Source of the DNA: an uncultured Verrucomicrobiae bacterium
Lineage (GTDB): Bacteria > Verrucomicrobiota > Verrucomicrobiia > Verrucomicrobiales > Akkermansiaceae
Length of the DNA stretch: 18,835 nucleotides
Assembly: GCA_937957985.1 (NCBI GenBank)
Contig: CALGOH010000310.1
Span: forward strand, 1 to 18,835
Direction: 5' to 3'
Part shown: positions 1 through 8,140 of the stretch, in pieces
Position numbering within the stretch: the first letter of the stretch is position 1
How the letters are laid out: every line of letters begins with the position of its first letter
Notes under the pieces: generated by a model
What the model was told of the DNA's origin: nothing
The model's database searches: none
Seen by the model: the letters and a program-made list of their open reading frames with translations, nothing else
Position numbers and translations under genes: made by a program

Positions 1-108
1 ACCGCCGTGCTGCTGGAGGACCTCAACAAGGACGCGCCGCCGGAAAGCGAAACCGGGGAGGAATCCGCCGAGGAAGCCCCCGCCGAAGAGCCGGCTCCCG
101 CCGAGTAA
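1..108 (+). CDS. C-terminal tail of a probable OmpH/Skp-like periplasmic chaperone (5' part outside window)
   Basis: An open frame enters from the left edge and ends at the TAA at 106-108. The visible 35 residues start TAVLLEDLNKDAPPE and continue as a Glu/Ala/Pro-rich acidic tail. The piece before the tail resembles the end of OmpH/Skp proteins, which often finish in a DxT..VL..LNK stretch. OmpH-family genes commonly lie directly upstream of lpxD, after bamA, in Gram-negative genomes. Only 10 bases separate this stop from the lpxD start, so the two are probably cotranscribed. The identification rests mostly on position and a short match. The low-complexity tail itself says nothing about function. 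Confidence 0.5.
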   Translation, partial: TAVLLEDLNKDAPPESETGEESAEEAPAEEPAPAE

Positions 109-118
109 GGCTCCGGCC

Positions 119-1135
119 GTGAGCCTGACCCTCTCCGAGCTCGCCCGTCAGGTCGGTGGTGACATCGTCCGGGGCGAGCCTTCTTTTTTGGTGGAAGGCA
201 TCGCCGCTCTCGACGAGGCGGGGCCCTCCGAGCTGTCGTTCCTCGGCAACGAGCGCTACCGGCAGCAGTTTCTCGAAACCAGGGCCGGCGCGGTGATCGT
301 GCCGCCCGGGGTCACCGCGGGGCCGGAAGCCACGGCATTGATCGCGGTCGAGAACCCGTCCTTCGCCTTCGGTGTGGCGGTGAAGCACTTCACCGCGGCC
401 CACGCGCGGGTGTTCAAGCCCGGGATCGATCCGCGGGCGATCATCGACGAGAGCGTCGGGCTGGATCCGGAGAAAGTCCGCATCCACGCCGGCGCGGTCG
501 TGATGGCCGGGGCGGTCATCGGCGACGGCACCGAGATCGGCCCCAACGTGGTGATCGGCGAGAGGGTCGTGATCGGCCGCGACTGCCACCTGCACGCGCT
601 CGTCTCGATCCGCGAGCGCTGCCTTTTGGGTGACCGGGTGATTGTTCAACCCGGCGCGGTGATCGGGTCGGACGGTTTCGGCTACGAAACGGTCGAGGGT
701 CGCCACGTGAAGATGGACCAGATCGGCATCGTGGTGCTGGAGGACGACGTCGAGATCGGCGCCAACACGGCCATCGACCGCGCCCGCTTCGGGCGGACAG
801 TGATCGGCGCCGGAAGCAAGATCGACAACCTCGTTCAGATCGCGCACAACGTCCGGATCGGCGGGCACAACCTGATCGTCTCGCAGAGCGGCGTGGCGGG
901 CAGCTCGAAGACCGGGAAGTACGTCGTTTTGGCCGCGCAGGCCGGTGTCGCGGGCCACGTGAAGATCGGCGACCAGGCGACGTTCGCGGCGCGCTCGGGC
1001 GCCACCGCCGACATGGAGGGCGGCAAGACCTACGGCGGCTACCCGGCGCAACCGCACATGGACGAGCAGCGCCAGAAGGCCGCCCTGCGGAAGCTGCCGG
1101 ACCTGATCAAGCGCGTGGGGCGCTTGGAGGGGTAG
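119..1135 (+). CDS. lpxD: UDP-3-O-acylglucosamine N-acyltransferase LpxD
   Basis: LpxD adds the N-linked 3-hydroxyacyl chain from acyl-ACP to UDP-3-O-acyl-glucosamine, the third step of lipid A synthesis, in the cytoplasm. The protein has 338 residues, normal for the family (about 340). Residues 1 to ~100 form the N-terminal uridine-binding domain. Residues ~105-320 are hexapeptide repeats of a left-handed beta helix (for example AGAVIG, NVVIGERVVIG, VVLAAQAGVAGHVKIG). The catalytic histidine is His243 in DNLVQIAHNVRIG. A basic C-terminal helix follows. The start is GTG at 119, with an SD-like AAGG at 107-110, eight bases upstream and overlapping the previous stop codon. Its presence implies an outer membrane with lipid A. 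Confidence 0.97.
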   Translation: MSLTLSELARQVGGDIVRGEPSFLVEGIAALDEAGPSELSFLGNERYRQQFLETRAGAVIVPPGVTAGPEATALIAVENPSFAFGVAVKHFTAAHARVFKPGIDPRAIIDESVGLDPEKVRIHAGAVVMAGAVIGDGTEIGPNVVIGERVVIGRDCHLHALVSIRERCLLGDRVIVQPGAVIGSDGFGYETVEGRHVKMDQIGIVVLEDDVEIGANTAIDRARFGRTVIGAGSKIDNLVQIAHNVRIGGHNLIVSQSGVAGSSKTGKYVVLAAQAGVAGHVKIGDQATFAARSGATADMEGGKTYGGYPAQPHMDEQRQKAALRKLPDLIKRVGRLEG

Positions 1136-1140
1136 GTCCG

Positions 1141-1155
1141 CGAGCCCTCGGCTCG
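1141..1155 (+). terminator. short hairpin after lpxD, possible weak terminator
   Basis: CGAGCC (1141-1146) and GGCTCG (1150-1155) form a perfect 6-bp stem with a 3-base loop, six bases after the lpxD stop. No T-run follows, so intrinsic termination would be weak. It may simply protect the 3' end of the mRNA. Confidence 0.3.
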
Positions 1156-1189
1156 ACGCATTCCGCATATCGTGGTAGTTTGCTGGCAA

Positions 1190-1471
1190 ATGAAGATCGT
1201 CGAGGCAGTTCCGCGCAAGCATTTCAGGCTCTTCCTCCGGTTCGAGGACGACACTGCGGGCGAAGTCGATTTGTCCGTTCTCGCTGGGCGGGGCGTATTC
1301 GCCGCGTGGGACGAGCCGGGCGTTTTTGAGCAGGTGGGCATCACCGAAGCCGGAGCCGTCGAGTGGCCAGGAGAACTGGACCTGTGTCCGGATTCACTCT
1401 TTCTCCAACTCACCGGGCAACCGGTGGAGAAGGTCTTTCCAAACGTGCGCGGATTCGCCGGCCATGCCTGA
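1190..1471 (+). CDS. DUF2442 domain protein, first gene of a DUF2442-DUF4160 pair
   Basis: A small protein of 93 residues from the ATG at 1190. A GTG at 1172 is an alternative start, but family members begin at the MKIVEAVP that follows the ATG. Family hallmarks include the opening strand, the LRFEDDTAGEVDLS segment, GRGVFAAWDEPGVFEQV, and VEWPGELDLCPDSLF near the end, which together match DUF2442 (Pfam PF10387). No enzymatic motif is visible. Its stop overlaps the start of the DUF4160 gene by 8 bases (1464-1471), so the two are translationally coupled. DUF2442 and DUF4160 genes are very often neighbours in bacteria and are suspected to form a toxin-antitoxin-like unit. That role is an inference from arrangement only. 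Confidence 0.85.
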   Translation: MKIVEAVPRKHFRLFLRFEDDTAGEVDLSVLAGRGVFAAWDEPGVFEQVGITEAGAVEWPGELDLCPDSLFLQLTGQPVEKVFPNVRGFAGHA

Positions 1472-1724
1472 GATCTCCCGCTTCTACGGCATCGTAATCC
1501 ACCTTTACTATGCCGACCATCCACCACCGCATTTTCATGTGCTCTACGGAGAGAGCAGGGCGACGATCGATATTGAAACCCTCGCCCTGATCGACGGCGA
1601 GCTGCCACCCCGGGCGCGTGGGATGGTCAGTGAATGGGCAACCTTGCATAGGGATGAACTTCGCGAAGCGTTCCGGCAGGCCGCTGCGATGCAAATACCC
1701 TCGAAGATCGCACCTCTTGCTTGA
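1464..1724 (+). CDS. DUF4160 domain protein
   Basis: 86 residues, starting at the ATG that overlaps the end of the DUF2442 gene. The sequence MPEISRFYGIVIHLYYADH, then PPPHFHVLYG, then a strand around IDIETL, then WATLHRDELREAF matches DUF4160 (PF13711) along its whole length. The conserved His-rich PPHFH motif and the WA.LHR motif are both present, so the protein looks intact. The open frame extends upstream of 1464 inside the DUF2442 gene, but family length and homology favour this start. Molecular function is not known to me. The overlap with DUF2442 suggests a two-protein complex or TA-like pair. Confidence 0.88.
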   Translation: MPEISRFYGIVIHLYYADHPPPHFHVLYGESRATIDIETLALIDGELPPRARGMVSEWATLHRDELREAFRQAAAMQIPSKIAPLA

Positions 1725-1773
1725 TGGTGAGGATGTAATGAAAGGCTTGCATGGGATCGCCTCTTGCAAACGC

Positions 1774-1782
1774 TGGTATAAC
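1774..1782 (+). promoter_or_regulatory. candidate extended -10 promoter element
   Basis: TGGTATAAC is a good extended -10 box (TGn plus TATAAC at 1777-1782). It lies about 20 bases ahead of the ATG at 1803 and would give a very short leader for the small membrane protein. No clear -35 box is seen at the usual distance. Confidence 0.35.
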
Positions 1783-1802
1783 AACTCTGGCGTGCTGAAT
1801 TG

Positions 1803-2126
1803 ATGAATGGCTCTGCGACGACACTCGAGGGCAGGCGCTCGTATGAGCGAAAGTATCTTTGGCCTACACCGGTCGGATTGTTGCTTTGGGTCGGCTGCAT
1901 TATTGTTCCGGGGTTTCTGGGAGACCGTGCATTCCTTGCCACTCATGGGTATTTTGAGATCGGGGTCATGATTTCGCTAATAGCATCCGTCGTCTATGCG
2001 GTCAGGCTTGGCGGCAAGGGAAAGGGCATAGCCCCTCGATGGGTGTTCTACTTGAACTTCCTTTTTCTCCCACTGGTTCTAGGATCAGGGTTGGTTGCTT
2101 GGATCGCTTTCGACCTCTTCAAATAG
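1803..2126 (+). CDS. small hypothetical membrane protein (three predicted TM segments)
   Basis: 107 residues from the ATG at 1803; a TTG codon directly before it is an alternative. After a polar N-terminus with several charged residues there are three hydrophobic stretches, roughly residues 22-40 (TPVGLLLWVGCIIVPGF), 50-68 (FEIGVMISLIASVVYAV) and 82-104 (VFYLNFLFLPLVLGSGLVAW). They are separated by a basic GGKGKGIAPR loop. I do not recognise a family. The gene is visibly less GC-rich than lpxD and topB and sits directly after the DUF2442/DUF4160 pair, so it may be accessory cargo. No Shine-Dalgarno motif precedes it. Coding status is supported by the clean hydrophobic pattern and by lack of overlap with any other gene. 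Confidence 0.6.
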   Translation: MNGSATTLEGRRSYERKYLWPTPVGLLLWVGCIIVPGFLGDRAFLATHGYFEIGVMISLIASVVYAVRLGGKGKGIAPRWVFYLNFLFLPLVLGSGLVAWIAFDLFK

Positions 2127-2408
2127 GCTTCTTGGTCTGGCGGTAATTTCGCCGACTGTTGGTCGGTGGTTGCTACTGGGCCGTTCCCAAAAAGCAAGAA
2201 GCCGCCCGGCGGGTCGGGGGACGACCTGCCGGACGGCTTACACACACACGTTGGGGGAAAACGGTGTCCGGTTCCGGATGTTGCTCGGCTCGGTGAGCGT
2301 CGCGGGCTCCGGGACTCTGCCCTTTTCGGGGGGACGGGAGGACCCTAACCGCCGACACAAGAGCCCGCAACGGATTTGTAACCTTCGGGCGGCACGCAAT
2401 CGCGTAGG
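2127..2408. other. 282-bp intergenic region between convergent genes
   Basis: No gene is visible here. It holds the strong hairpin at 2199-2239 that can terminate the topoisomerase transcript, and a short CA repeat at about 2240-2249. About 170 bases of GC-rich sequence lie between the topB stop and the hairpin, which makes an unusually long 3' untranslated region for topB. Confidence 0.6.
2199..2239 (-). terminator. Rho-independent terminator for the topB transcript
   Basis: Arms 2199-2216 (AAGCCGCCCGGCGGGTCG) and 2222-2239 (CGACCTGCCGGACGGCTT) form an 18-bp stem, 16 of the 18 positions Watson-Crick, with a 5-base loop. Read on the minus strand the stem is followed by CTTGCTTTTT, the T-tract of an intrinsic terminator. 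On the plus strand no T-run follows, so it mainly serves the minus-strand gene. Confidence 0.7.
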
Positions 2409-4955
2409 TCAGCTCTTGTCCGCCTTTTTCGCGGCCTTCTTTGCCGGTCGCGGAGGGAATTCGAAGCCCACCTTGCCGCTCTCCGGATCGAAGGTGAGGA
2501 AGGCGTCGAAGGGGCGCTTGGTGCGGTTCGAGATGAAGCCCTTGAGCAGCCCGGTCTTGCCCTCGGCGAGCATCTTGAGCAGCTCGTCCTGCGGGATCTC
2601 GCGCTGGAGGATCTTCCGGCCGATGCGGATGCCGTCCGGATCCTTGTCGGTGGTGATGGCGGGAACGAACCACGCCTTGTCGGTGCCATAGACCTTCGCG
2701 TCGCGGCCGTCGGCGAGCGTGATGGTGGCGACGACCTGGTCCTCGGTGAGGTCGGACACCGATTCGTCGTCGTCCTTGTCGAAGACGAAGTTGACCTTGA
2801 ACTTGTCATCGAGCTCGAGGCCGGCCTCGAAGGGTTTGTTGAAGCGCGAGCGGAACCCTTCCAGCGGTCCGACGAACCTGGTGGTGAAGAGCTGCTTCGC
2901 CTCGCCCGGCATGAGCTGGCGCCCGGCGATGTATTTCTTCGCGCGGAACTTGCAGTCGGGTTCGCGGCACTCGTAGGTGGCGTCGGTCTGCTTGAGCGCG
3001 GGTGCGCCGCAGGCCGGGCAGGGACAGTCCAGGTCGGGAAAGACGCGGCTCTTGAGCTCGGTGGCGAGTCCCTTGGCCTTCTCGACGATCTCGTGGGTGT
3101 ATTTCTTGATCTCGGCCATGAACTCGTCGCGGGCGAGCTGGCCGTGCTCCATCTGGCGGAGCTTGTACTCCCAGTCGCCGGTCATCTGCGGCGAGGCGAG
3201 GCCGTCGATGTCCATCTCGTTGACCAGCCGGATCAGGCGCATGCCGTTGGGCGTGACGTGGAGCGGGGAACGTCCGCCGTCGCCGTCGCGGGCGATGTAT
3301 TTCTGGCGGATGAGCGTTTCGATGATGGCGGCGCGGGTGGCGGGCGTGCCGAGGCCGCGCTCGGACATGGCCGCGGCGAGTTCCTCGTCGCTGACCAGCT
3401 TGCCGGCGCCTTCCATGGCGGAGAGGAGGGTCGATTCGGTGTAGCGCGCGGGCGGCTTGGTCTGCTCCTCGAGCACCTCGACGGTGCGGGTGTCGGCGCT
3501 TTCGCCGTCCTCGACGGCGGTCAGCTCGTCCTTGCCGGAGGCGACGCCGGCCTTCTGGCCGTAGACCGCCTTCCAGCCGGCGAAGGTGAGCACGCGGCCT
3601 TCGGTCTTGAAGATGTCGGTGGTGTCCGGTTGCTCGATCTTCGTCAGGCGGGTGGTCTGCTCGAAGCGGGCGTTGGGAAAGAAGACGGCGATGAAGCGCT
3701 TCACGATCATGTCGAAGAGCTTCTCTTCGGTGTCGCTCAGCTTCACCACGCGGCCCGTCGGGATGATCGCGAAGTGGTCGCTGACCTTCTTCGAGTCGAA
3801 GACGCGCTTGGATTTCGAAAGACGCGGACCGTCCTCCTTGTCGCCGTCGAGCACCTGGCGCGCGAACTCCGCGACCGGCAGGTCCGAACTGGCGATGTCG
3901 GCGAGCGTCGAGCGGACCGTGCCCATGTAGTCCTCGGGCAGGTAGCGCGAGTCGGTCCGCGGGTAGGTGATCATCTTGTGCTTCTCGTAGAGCGACTGGG
4001 CGATGGATAGGGTGCCCTTGGCCGAGAAGGGGGCCTCGCGCTGGAGCGTGGTGAGGTCGTAAAGCTGCGGCGCGATCTGGGTGGACGGCTTCCTGGTCTC
4101 CTCGATGATCCCGGGTTTTCCCTCGCAGCGATCCTTGATGGCATCGGCGAGCGCCTTGTCCCAGATCCGCTCGGCGCGGGCGTGCGGCTGCGCAGGGTCG
4201 CGTTTGAAATCAGGGTCGATCCACTTGCCGAGGTAGTCGCCGGCGCGGACGCCGAAGGTGCCGTGGACCTCGAAGTAGTCCTCGGGCTTGAAGTCATGGA
4301 TCTCCTTCTCGCGCTTGGCCAGGATCGCGAGCGTGGGTGTCTGGACGCGGCCGGCGGAGGTGATGTTGAAGCCGCCGTGGCGCGAGCGGAAGCAGGTGAG
4401 CGCCCGGGTGGCGTTGAGGCCGACCAGCCAGTCGGACTCCGAGCGGCAGCGGGCGGCGTCGGCGAGCGGCTGCATTTCGTCGTCCGACCGCAGGTGTTCC
4501 CAAGCATCGAGGATCGCCTGCCTGGTCATCGACTGCATCCACAGCCGCTTGACCGGCTTGTCGACCTGGCCGATGTCCATGATGTAGCGGAAGATCAGCT
4601 CGCCCTCGCGGCCGGCGTCGCAGGCGTTGACGATGAGGTCGATGTCCTTGCGCTTGGCGAGCTTGACGACCTGGCGGAGCCGCGGGGCCGACTGCTCGAT
4701 GGGATCGAGCTCGAAGCGGTTCGGAATGGCGGGCAGGACGTCGAACTTCCACGGCAGCTTGTTGCCGTTGGGGCCGGTGGGCATGCGCAGCTCGACGAGG
4801 TGGCCGACGGCCGAGGTGATGACCGCCTCGTCGTTCTCGAACCAGGAGTCGCGGGCCTTGCCCTTTTTGTCGAACTTCCCGAAGACCGGCGTCAGCGCCT
4901 TGCTGAGGTCGGTCATGACGGAGGGTTTCTCGGCGATGATCAGCGTTTTGCCCAT
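2409..4955 (-). CDS. topB: DNA topoisomerase III (type IA)
   Basis: A type IA topoisomerase that cuts one DNA strand through a 5' phosphotyrosine and decatenates or relaxes DNA. It has 848 residues from the ATG at 4955, where the protein begins MGKTLIIAEKPSV as TopB proteins do. The Toprim domain covers residues ~1-150, with Glu9 and the metal motif CDAGREGEL at 112-120. The catalytic tyrosine is Tyr331 in ITYPRTDSRYLP. A four-cysteine zinc finger lies at about 640-670 (CPACG ... CREPDC). Two C-terminal TopB-type modules follow, one ending in a GFISNRTKRPFDAFLTF block, then a Lys/Ala-rich tail. It is longer than E. coli TopB (653) because of this C-terminus. The second Toprim Asp is Gly (DAG), which I recall in other bacterial TopB proteins. 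No Shine-Dalgarno site precedes it. Confidence 0.95.
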   Translation of the reverse strand: MGKTLIIAEKPSVMTDLSKALTPVFGKFDKKGKARDSWFENDEAVITSAVGHLVELRMPTGPNGNKLPWKFDVLPAIPNRFELDPIEQSAPRLRQVVKLAKRKDIDLIVNACDAGREGELIFRYIMDIGQVDKPVKRLWMQSMTRQAILDAWEHLRSDDEMQPLADAARCRSESDWLVGLNATRALTCFRSRHGGFNITSAGRVQTPTLAILAKREKEIHDFKPEDYFEVHGTFGVRAGDYLGKWIDPDFKRDPAQPHARAERIWDKALADAIKDRCEGKPGIIEETRKPSTQIAPQLYDLTTLQREAPFSAKGTLSIAQSLYEKHKMITYPRTDSRYLPEDYMGTVRSTLADIASSDLPVAEFARQVLDGDKEDGPRLSKSKRVFDSKKVSDHFAIIPTGRVVKLSDTEEKLFDMIVKRFIAVFFPNARFEQTTRLTKIEQPDTTDIFKTEGRVLTFAGWKAVYGQKAGVASGKDELTAVEDGESADTRTVEVLEEQTKPPARYTESTLLSAMEGAGKLVSDEELAAAMSERGLGTPATRAAIIETLIRQKYIARDGDGGRSPLHVTPNGMRLIRLVNEMDIDGLASPQMTGDWEYKLRQMEHGQLARDEFMAEIKKYTHEIVEKAKGLATELKSRVFPDLDCPCPACGAPALKQTDATYECREPDCKFRAKKYIAGRQLMPGEAKQLFTTRFVGPLEGFRSRFNKPFEAGLELDDKFKVNFVFDKDDDESVSDLTEDQVVATITLADGRDAKVYGTDKAWFVPAITTDKDPDGIRIGRKILQREIPQDELLKMLAEGKTGLLKGFISNRTKRPFDAFLTFDPESGKVGFEFPPRPAKKAAKKADKS

Positions 4956-5041
4956 GGAAAGTGATCCGGCGGTCGGACGGTGGCGAGGGACTAGACGCCG
5001 CGGGGGACGCTTGGCAAGGCGATTCCGGGGCGGGTCGGGCG

Positions 5042-5056
5042 ATCCCCGTAGGGGAT
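5042..5056. repeat. perfect inverted repeat in the topB-xylA divergent region
   Basis: ATCCCC (5042-5047), GTA, GGGGAT (5051-5056) make a perfect 6-bp hairpin inside the 249-bp gap between the divergent topB and xylA genes. It could be an operator or a leader hairpin of either gene. No convincing -35/-10 pair was found. The stretch GTTTTGTATTTTCAT at about 5147-5160, 45 bases before xylA, is the only AT-rich segment and the likeliest promoter location. Confidence 0.3.
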
Positions 5057-5204
5057 GAATTTCTCCGGGTGACGGCCCGGCCCGTCCGATCACGGTGGAA
5101 TCCGGCCGACCGTCACGCCCGCCAAAAGATTCGCCGCGACCGGAAGTTTTGTATTTTCATCGGGCTCGCGGTGTGCGGGGCTTTGCGGCAACCCACCACC
5201 ATTC

Positions 5205-6512
5205 ATGAGCCAATTCCCAGAGATCACGAAAGTTCAGTACGAAGGCCCCGATTCGAAGAATCCGTTCGCATTCAAGCACTACAATCCGGACGAGGTCGTC
5301 GAGGGCAGGACGATGCGCGAGCACCTCCGCTTCGGTGCCGCCTACTGGCACGTGATGCGCAACGGCCTGTCCGATCCCTTCGGCGGGCCGACCGCGCTGA
5401 TGCCCTGGGACGACGGCTCGGACAGCGTGGACAACGCCCTCAAGCGGGCGGACGTCTTCTTCGAGTTCCTCGACAAGACCGGCATCGACTTCTGGTGCTT
5501 CCACGACCGCGACATCGCGCCGGAGCTGAACGACCTGGCGAAATCGAACGCCGCGCTGGAGAAGGTCACCGAACACCTCGGCGAGCTGCAGCGGCAGAGC
5601 GGCAAGAAGCTGCTCTGGGGCACCGCCTGCCTCTTCGCCCATCCGCGCTATGCGCACGGCGCCGGCACTTCGCCGAATGCCGACGTGTTCGCCTACGCCG
5701 GCGCCCAGATCAAGGCGGCGATCGACGCCACCCACAAGCTCGGCGGGCTCGGCTACACCTTCTGGGGCGGCCGCGAGGGCTACGGCAGCCTGATCAACAC
5801 CAACATGAAGCGCGAACTCGACCACCTCGCCGCGCTGCTGCACATGGCGGTCGACTACAAGAAGAAGATCGGCTTCGAGGGTCAGTTCTACATCGAGCCG
5901 AAGCCGCAGGAGCCGACCACCCACCAGTACGATTCCGACGCCGCGGCTTGCCTGAACTTCCTGCGCGCCTACGACCTGATGGATCACTTCAAGCTGAACA
6001 TCGAGACCAACCACGCGACGCTGGCCGGTCACACGATGCAGCACGAGCTGACCGTCGCGATCGATGCCGGCGCGCTCGGTTCGATCGACGCCAACCAGGG
6101 CGACACGCTGATCGGCTGGGACACCGACCAGTTCCCGACCGACATCTACGGCACCACCCAGGTGATGCTGAAGGTGCTCGAAATGGGCGGCTTCACCACC
6201 GGCGGCCTGAACTTCGACGCCAAGCGCCGCCGCGAGTCGCACGAGCCGATCGACCTGATCCATGCCCACGTCGGTGGCATGGACGCTTTCGCCCGCGGCC
6301 TCAAGATCGCGGCCGCGATCCGCGCCGACGGCCGCCTGGCGGACTTCGTCAAGAACCGCTACGCGAGCTGGGACGGCGGCATCGGCGCCAAGGTCGAGGC
6401 CGGCGGCACGACGCTCGACGACCTCGCCGCCCACGCACTTTCGGCCGGCGAGCCGACGCTCGAATCGGGCCGCCAGGAAATGCTCGAGAACATCATCAAC
6501 GAGTTTGTCTGA
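5205..6512 (+). CDS. xylA: xylose isomerase
   Basis: Interconverts D-xylose and D-xylulose (and glucose/fructose) with two divalent metal ions in the cytoplasm. It has 435 residues, close to the 440 of class II XylA. Active-site landmarks are all present: His100 and Asp103 in WCFHDRDIAPE, the metal ligand Glu231 with Lys233 in YIEPKPQEPTTHQYD, the ligand segment NIETNHATLAGHT, GSIDANQGD, and the late DLIHAHVGGMDAFARGL. The ATG at 5205 gives the expected N-terminus (MSQFPEITKVQYEG). The leader before it is A/C-rich (GCAACCCACCACCATTC) with no Shine-Dalgarno motif. No xylulokinase or xylose transporter is adjacent, so the rest of the pathway must lie elsewhere. It converges on the beta-propeller gene with 36 bases between stops and no clear terminator. 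Confidence 0.97.
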   Translation: MSQFPEITKVQYEGPDSKNPFAFKHYNPDEVVEGRTMREHLRFGAAYWHVMRNGLSDPFGGPTALMPWDDGSDSVDNALKRADVFFEFLDKTGIDFWCFHDRDIAPELNDLAKSNAALEKVTEHLGELQRQSGKKLLWGTACLFAHPRYAHGAGTSPNADVFAYAGAQIKAAIDATHKLGGLGYTFWGGREGYGSLINTNMKRELDHLAALLHMAVDYKKKIGFEGQFYIEPKPQEPTTHQYDSDAAACLNFLRAYDLMDHFKLNIETNHATLAGHTMQHELTVAIDAGALGSIDANQGDTLIGWDTDQFPTDIYGTTQVMLKVLEMGGFTTGGLNFDAKRRRESHEPIDLIHAHVGGMDAFARGLKIAAAIRADGRLADFVKNRYASWDGGIGAKVEAGGTTLDDLAAHALSAGEPTLESGRQEMLENIINEFV

Positions 6513-6548
6513 TCACCCGCGAACGGCCCGGCAGCACGGAAGCTCCTC

Positions 6549-8027
6549 CTACTCGAGCCCGGCGCGGAAGAAGCCGCGAGTTCCGTCGCCCACCACGGGT
6601 GCCAGCCAATCGTAGCTGGCGGTCGTGGGGGTGAACCCGTGCAGGCCGGGCAGGGCCGAGAGGTCCGCACCGTATTCGATGCGACTCGGGAGGCCCGCGT
6701 TCAGGCGGCCGATGCGGAGACTGGCACGTCCGGCGCTGACTCCGAGGATCTCAATGGTCGGCGTCTCCGGCCCAAACACCGACACGGCGTTGGACGCCGT
6801 GCCGGAAGCGTAGATGTGCTTCCCGTCAGGTGAGAGGCTGAATCTCCTCGGCAGGTTGATGCCGTTTGAAAGATAGTCGTAGAAGCCGTCCGCGTCCACG
6901 AAGGTGAGCGCCCCGGTCGAGGGATCCCGGGTGAAACCGACCATGGCCGAACTCGCACTGGTGACGAAGACGCGCAAATTGTCGGGGGAGACCACGACAT
7001 AGGTTTCGTGCTGACTGCGCGCGTTGTAGAGATCGTGCTGGAAGAAGTCGATGGAGCTGAGCCAAGTCAGTTCTCCCGTCCCCTGGTCCCGCGAGAAGAT
7101 GGCGATCCAGTCGGTGTCCGTGCCCGAGATCTGGATGCCGCCACTCGCGTAAACATGGTTGCCGTCCGGGCTCACGGCGACATCGCTCAGCCAGTGCAGG
7201 CCGTCGATCGTGTTCGCGCCCTGGAGCTGGCCCTCGAAATAGGAGGCGGTGAAGCTCAATCCCCCTGTGATGGAATTCCATCCGAATACCGAGATCGCAT
7301 CGCTTCCGGTGGCGTTGTTGTTCGCTCCGGCGGCGACGTAGACATGCCTTCCGTCCGGGCTCACCGCAACGCTGACTGGCCGGTCCATTCCCGTGACGCC
7401 ACCGTTTCCGCGGACTCCGGAGTCGCTGTAAGTCAACTGGCCCGTCCCGGGATTGCGCGTGAAGGCGGTGACCGCATCGTCGTGCATCGCGGTGGCGAAC
7501 AGCGCGGAGCCGTCGGGCGTCATGGCGAGTGAGTTGACCCCGTCCAGCAAGGGCAGGCCGCCACCATTCACGACGACCGATGCAAAGGTCAGCGCGCCGG
7601 TCGATGGATTGCGGGAAAGCACACCGATCTTGTCCTCGCTGAACGCCGCCGTGTAGACGTGCAGTCCATCCGGGCTGATGACGAGATCGCGGCTGCCGTA
7701 GAGCCCGTCGGCGGTCCCCGGGTCGTTGGTATCGCTGTTGTCGAAGACGGCCTCGACGAAGGTCAGGAGTCCCTCGGTGTCGCGTGAGAACGTGCAAACG
7801 GCGTTGTCGGAACTGGTGAGGCTGCCGAGTCCGGCGGCCGTGTAGACGTGCTTGCCGTCCGGGCTGGTGGCGGTTGCGTAGATAAAGTTCAGCCCGTTGA
7901 TCGTCTGCGGTCCAATCACCTGTTCATCCTGGATGACTTGCAGGTTCCGGATCGCCTGTGACGGGCTCGGTGTCGCGGCACTGAGTAGCAGCGAGGCCGT
8001 CGCAAGGGTAGGCGGGAGTCTGACCAT
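6549..8027 (-). CDS. secreted lactonase-type beta-propeller protein
   Basis: 492 residues from the ATG at 8027. Residues 1-25 look like a signal peptide ending SPSQA, which decides the start; the frame stays open to 8183 but that extension is Pro/Arg-rich and would bury the signal. The body holds about seven blades, each with a SPDG.HVY-type strand followed by an xFxRNPxTGxLTF strand (for example SPDGLHVYTAAFSEDKIGVL and RNPSTGALTF). This is the repeat of the seven-bladed lactonase family (PF10282, 6-phosphogluconolactonase-like) found in many secreted proteins of unknown substrate. The last ~70 residues (from about EILGVSAGRASLRIG to FFRAGLE) form a separate small beta domain. I see no membrane anchor or PEP-CTERM signal. 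Enzymatic activity cannot be claimed; export to the periplasm or outside is likely. Confidence 0.85.
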   Translation of the reverse strand: MVRLPPTLATASLLLSAATPSPSQAIRNLQVIQDEQVIGPQTINGLNFIYATATSPDGKHVYTAAGLGSLTSSDNAVCTFSRDTEGLLTFVEAVFDNSDTNDPGTADGLYGSRDLVISPDGLHVYTAAFSEDKIGVLSRNPSTGALTFASVVVNGGGLPLLDGVNSLAMTPDGSALFATAMHDDAVTAFTRNPGTGQLTYSDSGVRGNGGVTGMDRPVSVAVSPDGRHVYVAAGANNNATGSDAISVFGWNSITGGLSFTASYFEGQLQGANTIDGLHWLSDVAVSPDGNHVYASGGIQISGTDTDWIAIFSRDQGTGELTWLSSIDFFQHDLYNARSQHETYVVVSPDNLRVFVTSASSAMVGFTRDPSTGALTFVDADGFYDYLSNGINLPRRFSLSPDGKHIYASGTASNAVSVFGPETPTIEILGVSAGRASLRIGRLNAGLPSRIEYGADLSALPGLHGFTPTTASYDWLAPVVGDGTRGFFRAGLE

Positions 8028-8107
8028 TTCATCACGTTGCCGCAAATGCCGGTCGGTTGTCACGGCAAATTGAGCCAAATTCAGACAACGGATCGGCGCC
8101 GGGCCGA

Positions 8108-8129
8108 ATGTCGATGCTCCGGATTTCAG
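8108..8129. repeat. 22-bp direct repeat, left copy flanking the DUF433 module
   Basis: Shares 20 of 22 bases with 8577-8598, core TCGATGYTCCGGAWTTCAG. It lies about 100 bases upstream of the DUF433 start, between that gene and the divergent beta-propeller gene. With the right copy it brackets a 490-bp segment holding the DUF433 gene and the toxin remnant. Confidence 0.55.
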
Positions 8130-8140
8130 AACTCGCACCG

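Noticed and set aside
23..1222. 399-codon open frame on the minus strand opposite lpxD
   Set aside because: Its product is a low-complexity Arg/Asp/Val/His-rich sequence with no fold signature, typical of the antisense of a GC-rich gene; LpxD on the plus strand is certain.
2360..2410. tRNA-like segment (GGATTTGTAACC resembles an anticodon loop)
   Set aside because: Flanking bases do not form a 5-bp anticodon stem, and no acceptor or T-arm can be drawn.
4599..4625. Toprim motif CDAGREGEL as a dead active site in topB
   Set aside because: Gly in place of the second Asp occurs, as far as I recall, in many working TopB proteins, so it is not evidence of inactivity.
4961..6634. 557-codon plus-strand frame over xylA
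   Set aside because: It is the shifted frame of xylA and gives an Arg-rich, featureless translation; xylA at 5205 has all active-site motifs.
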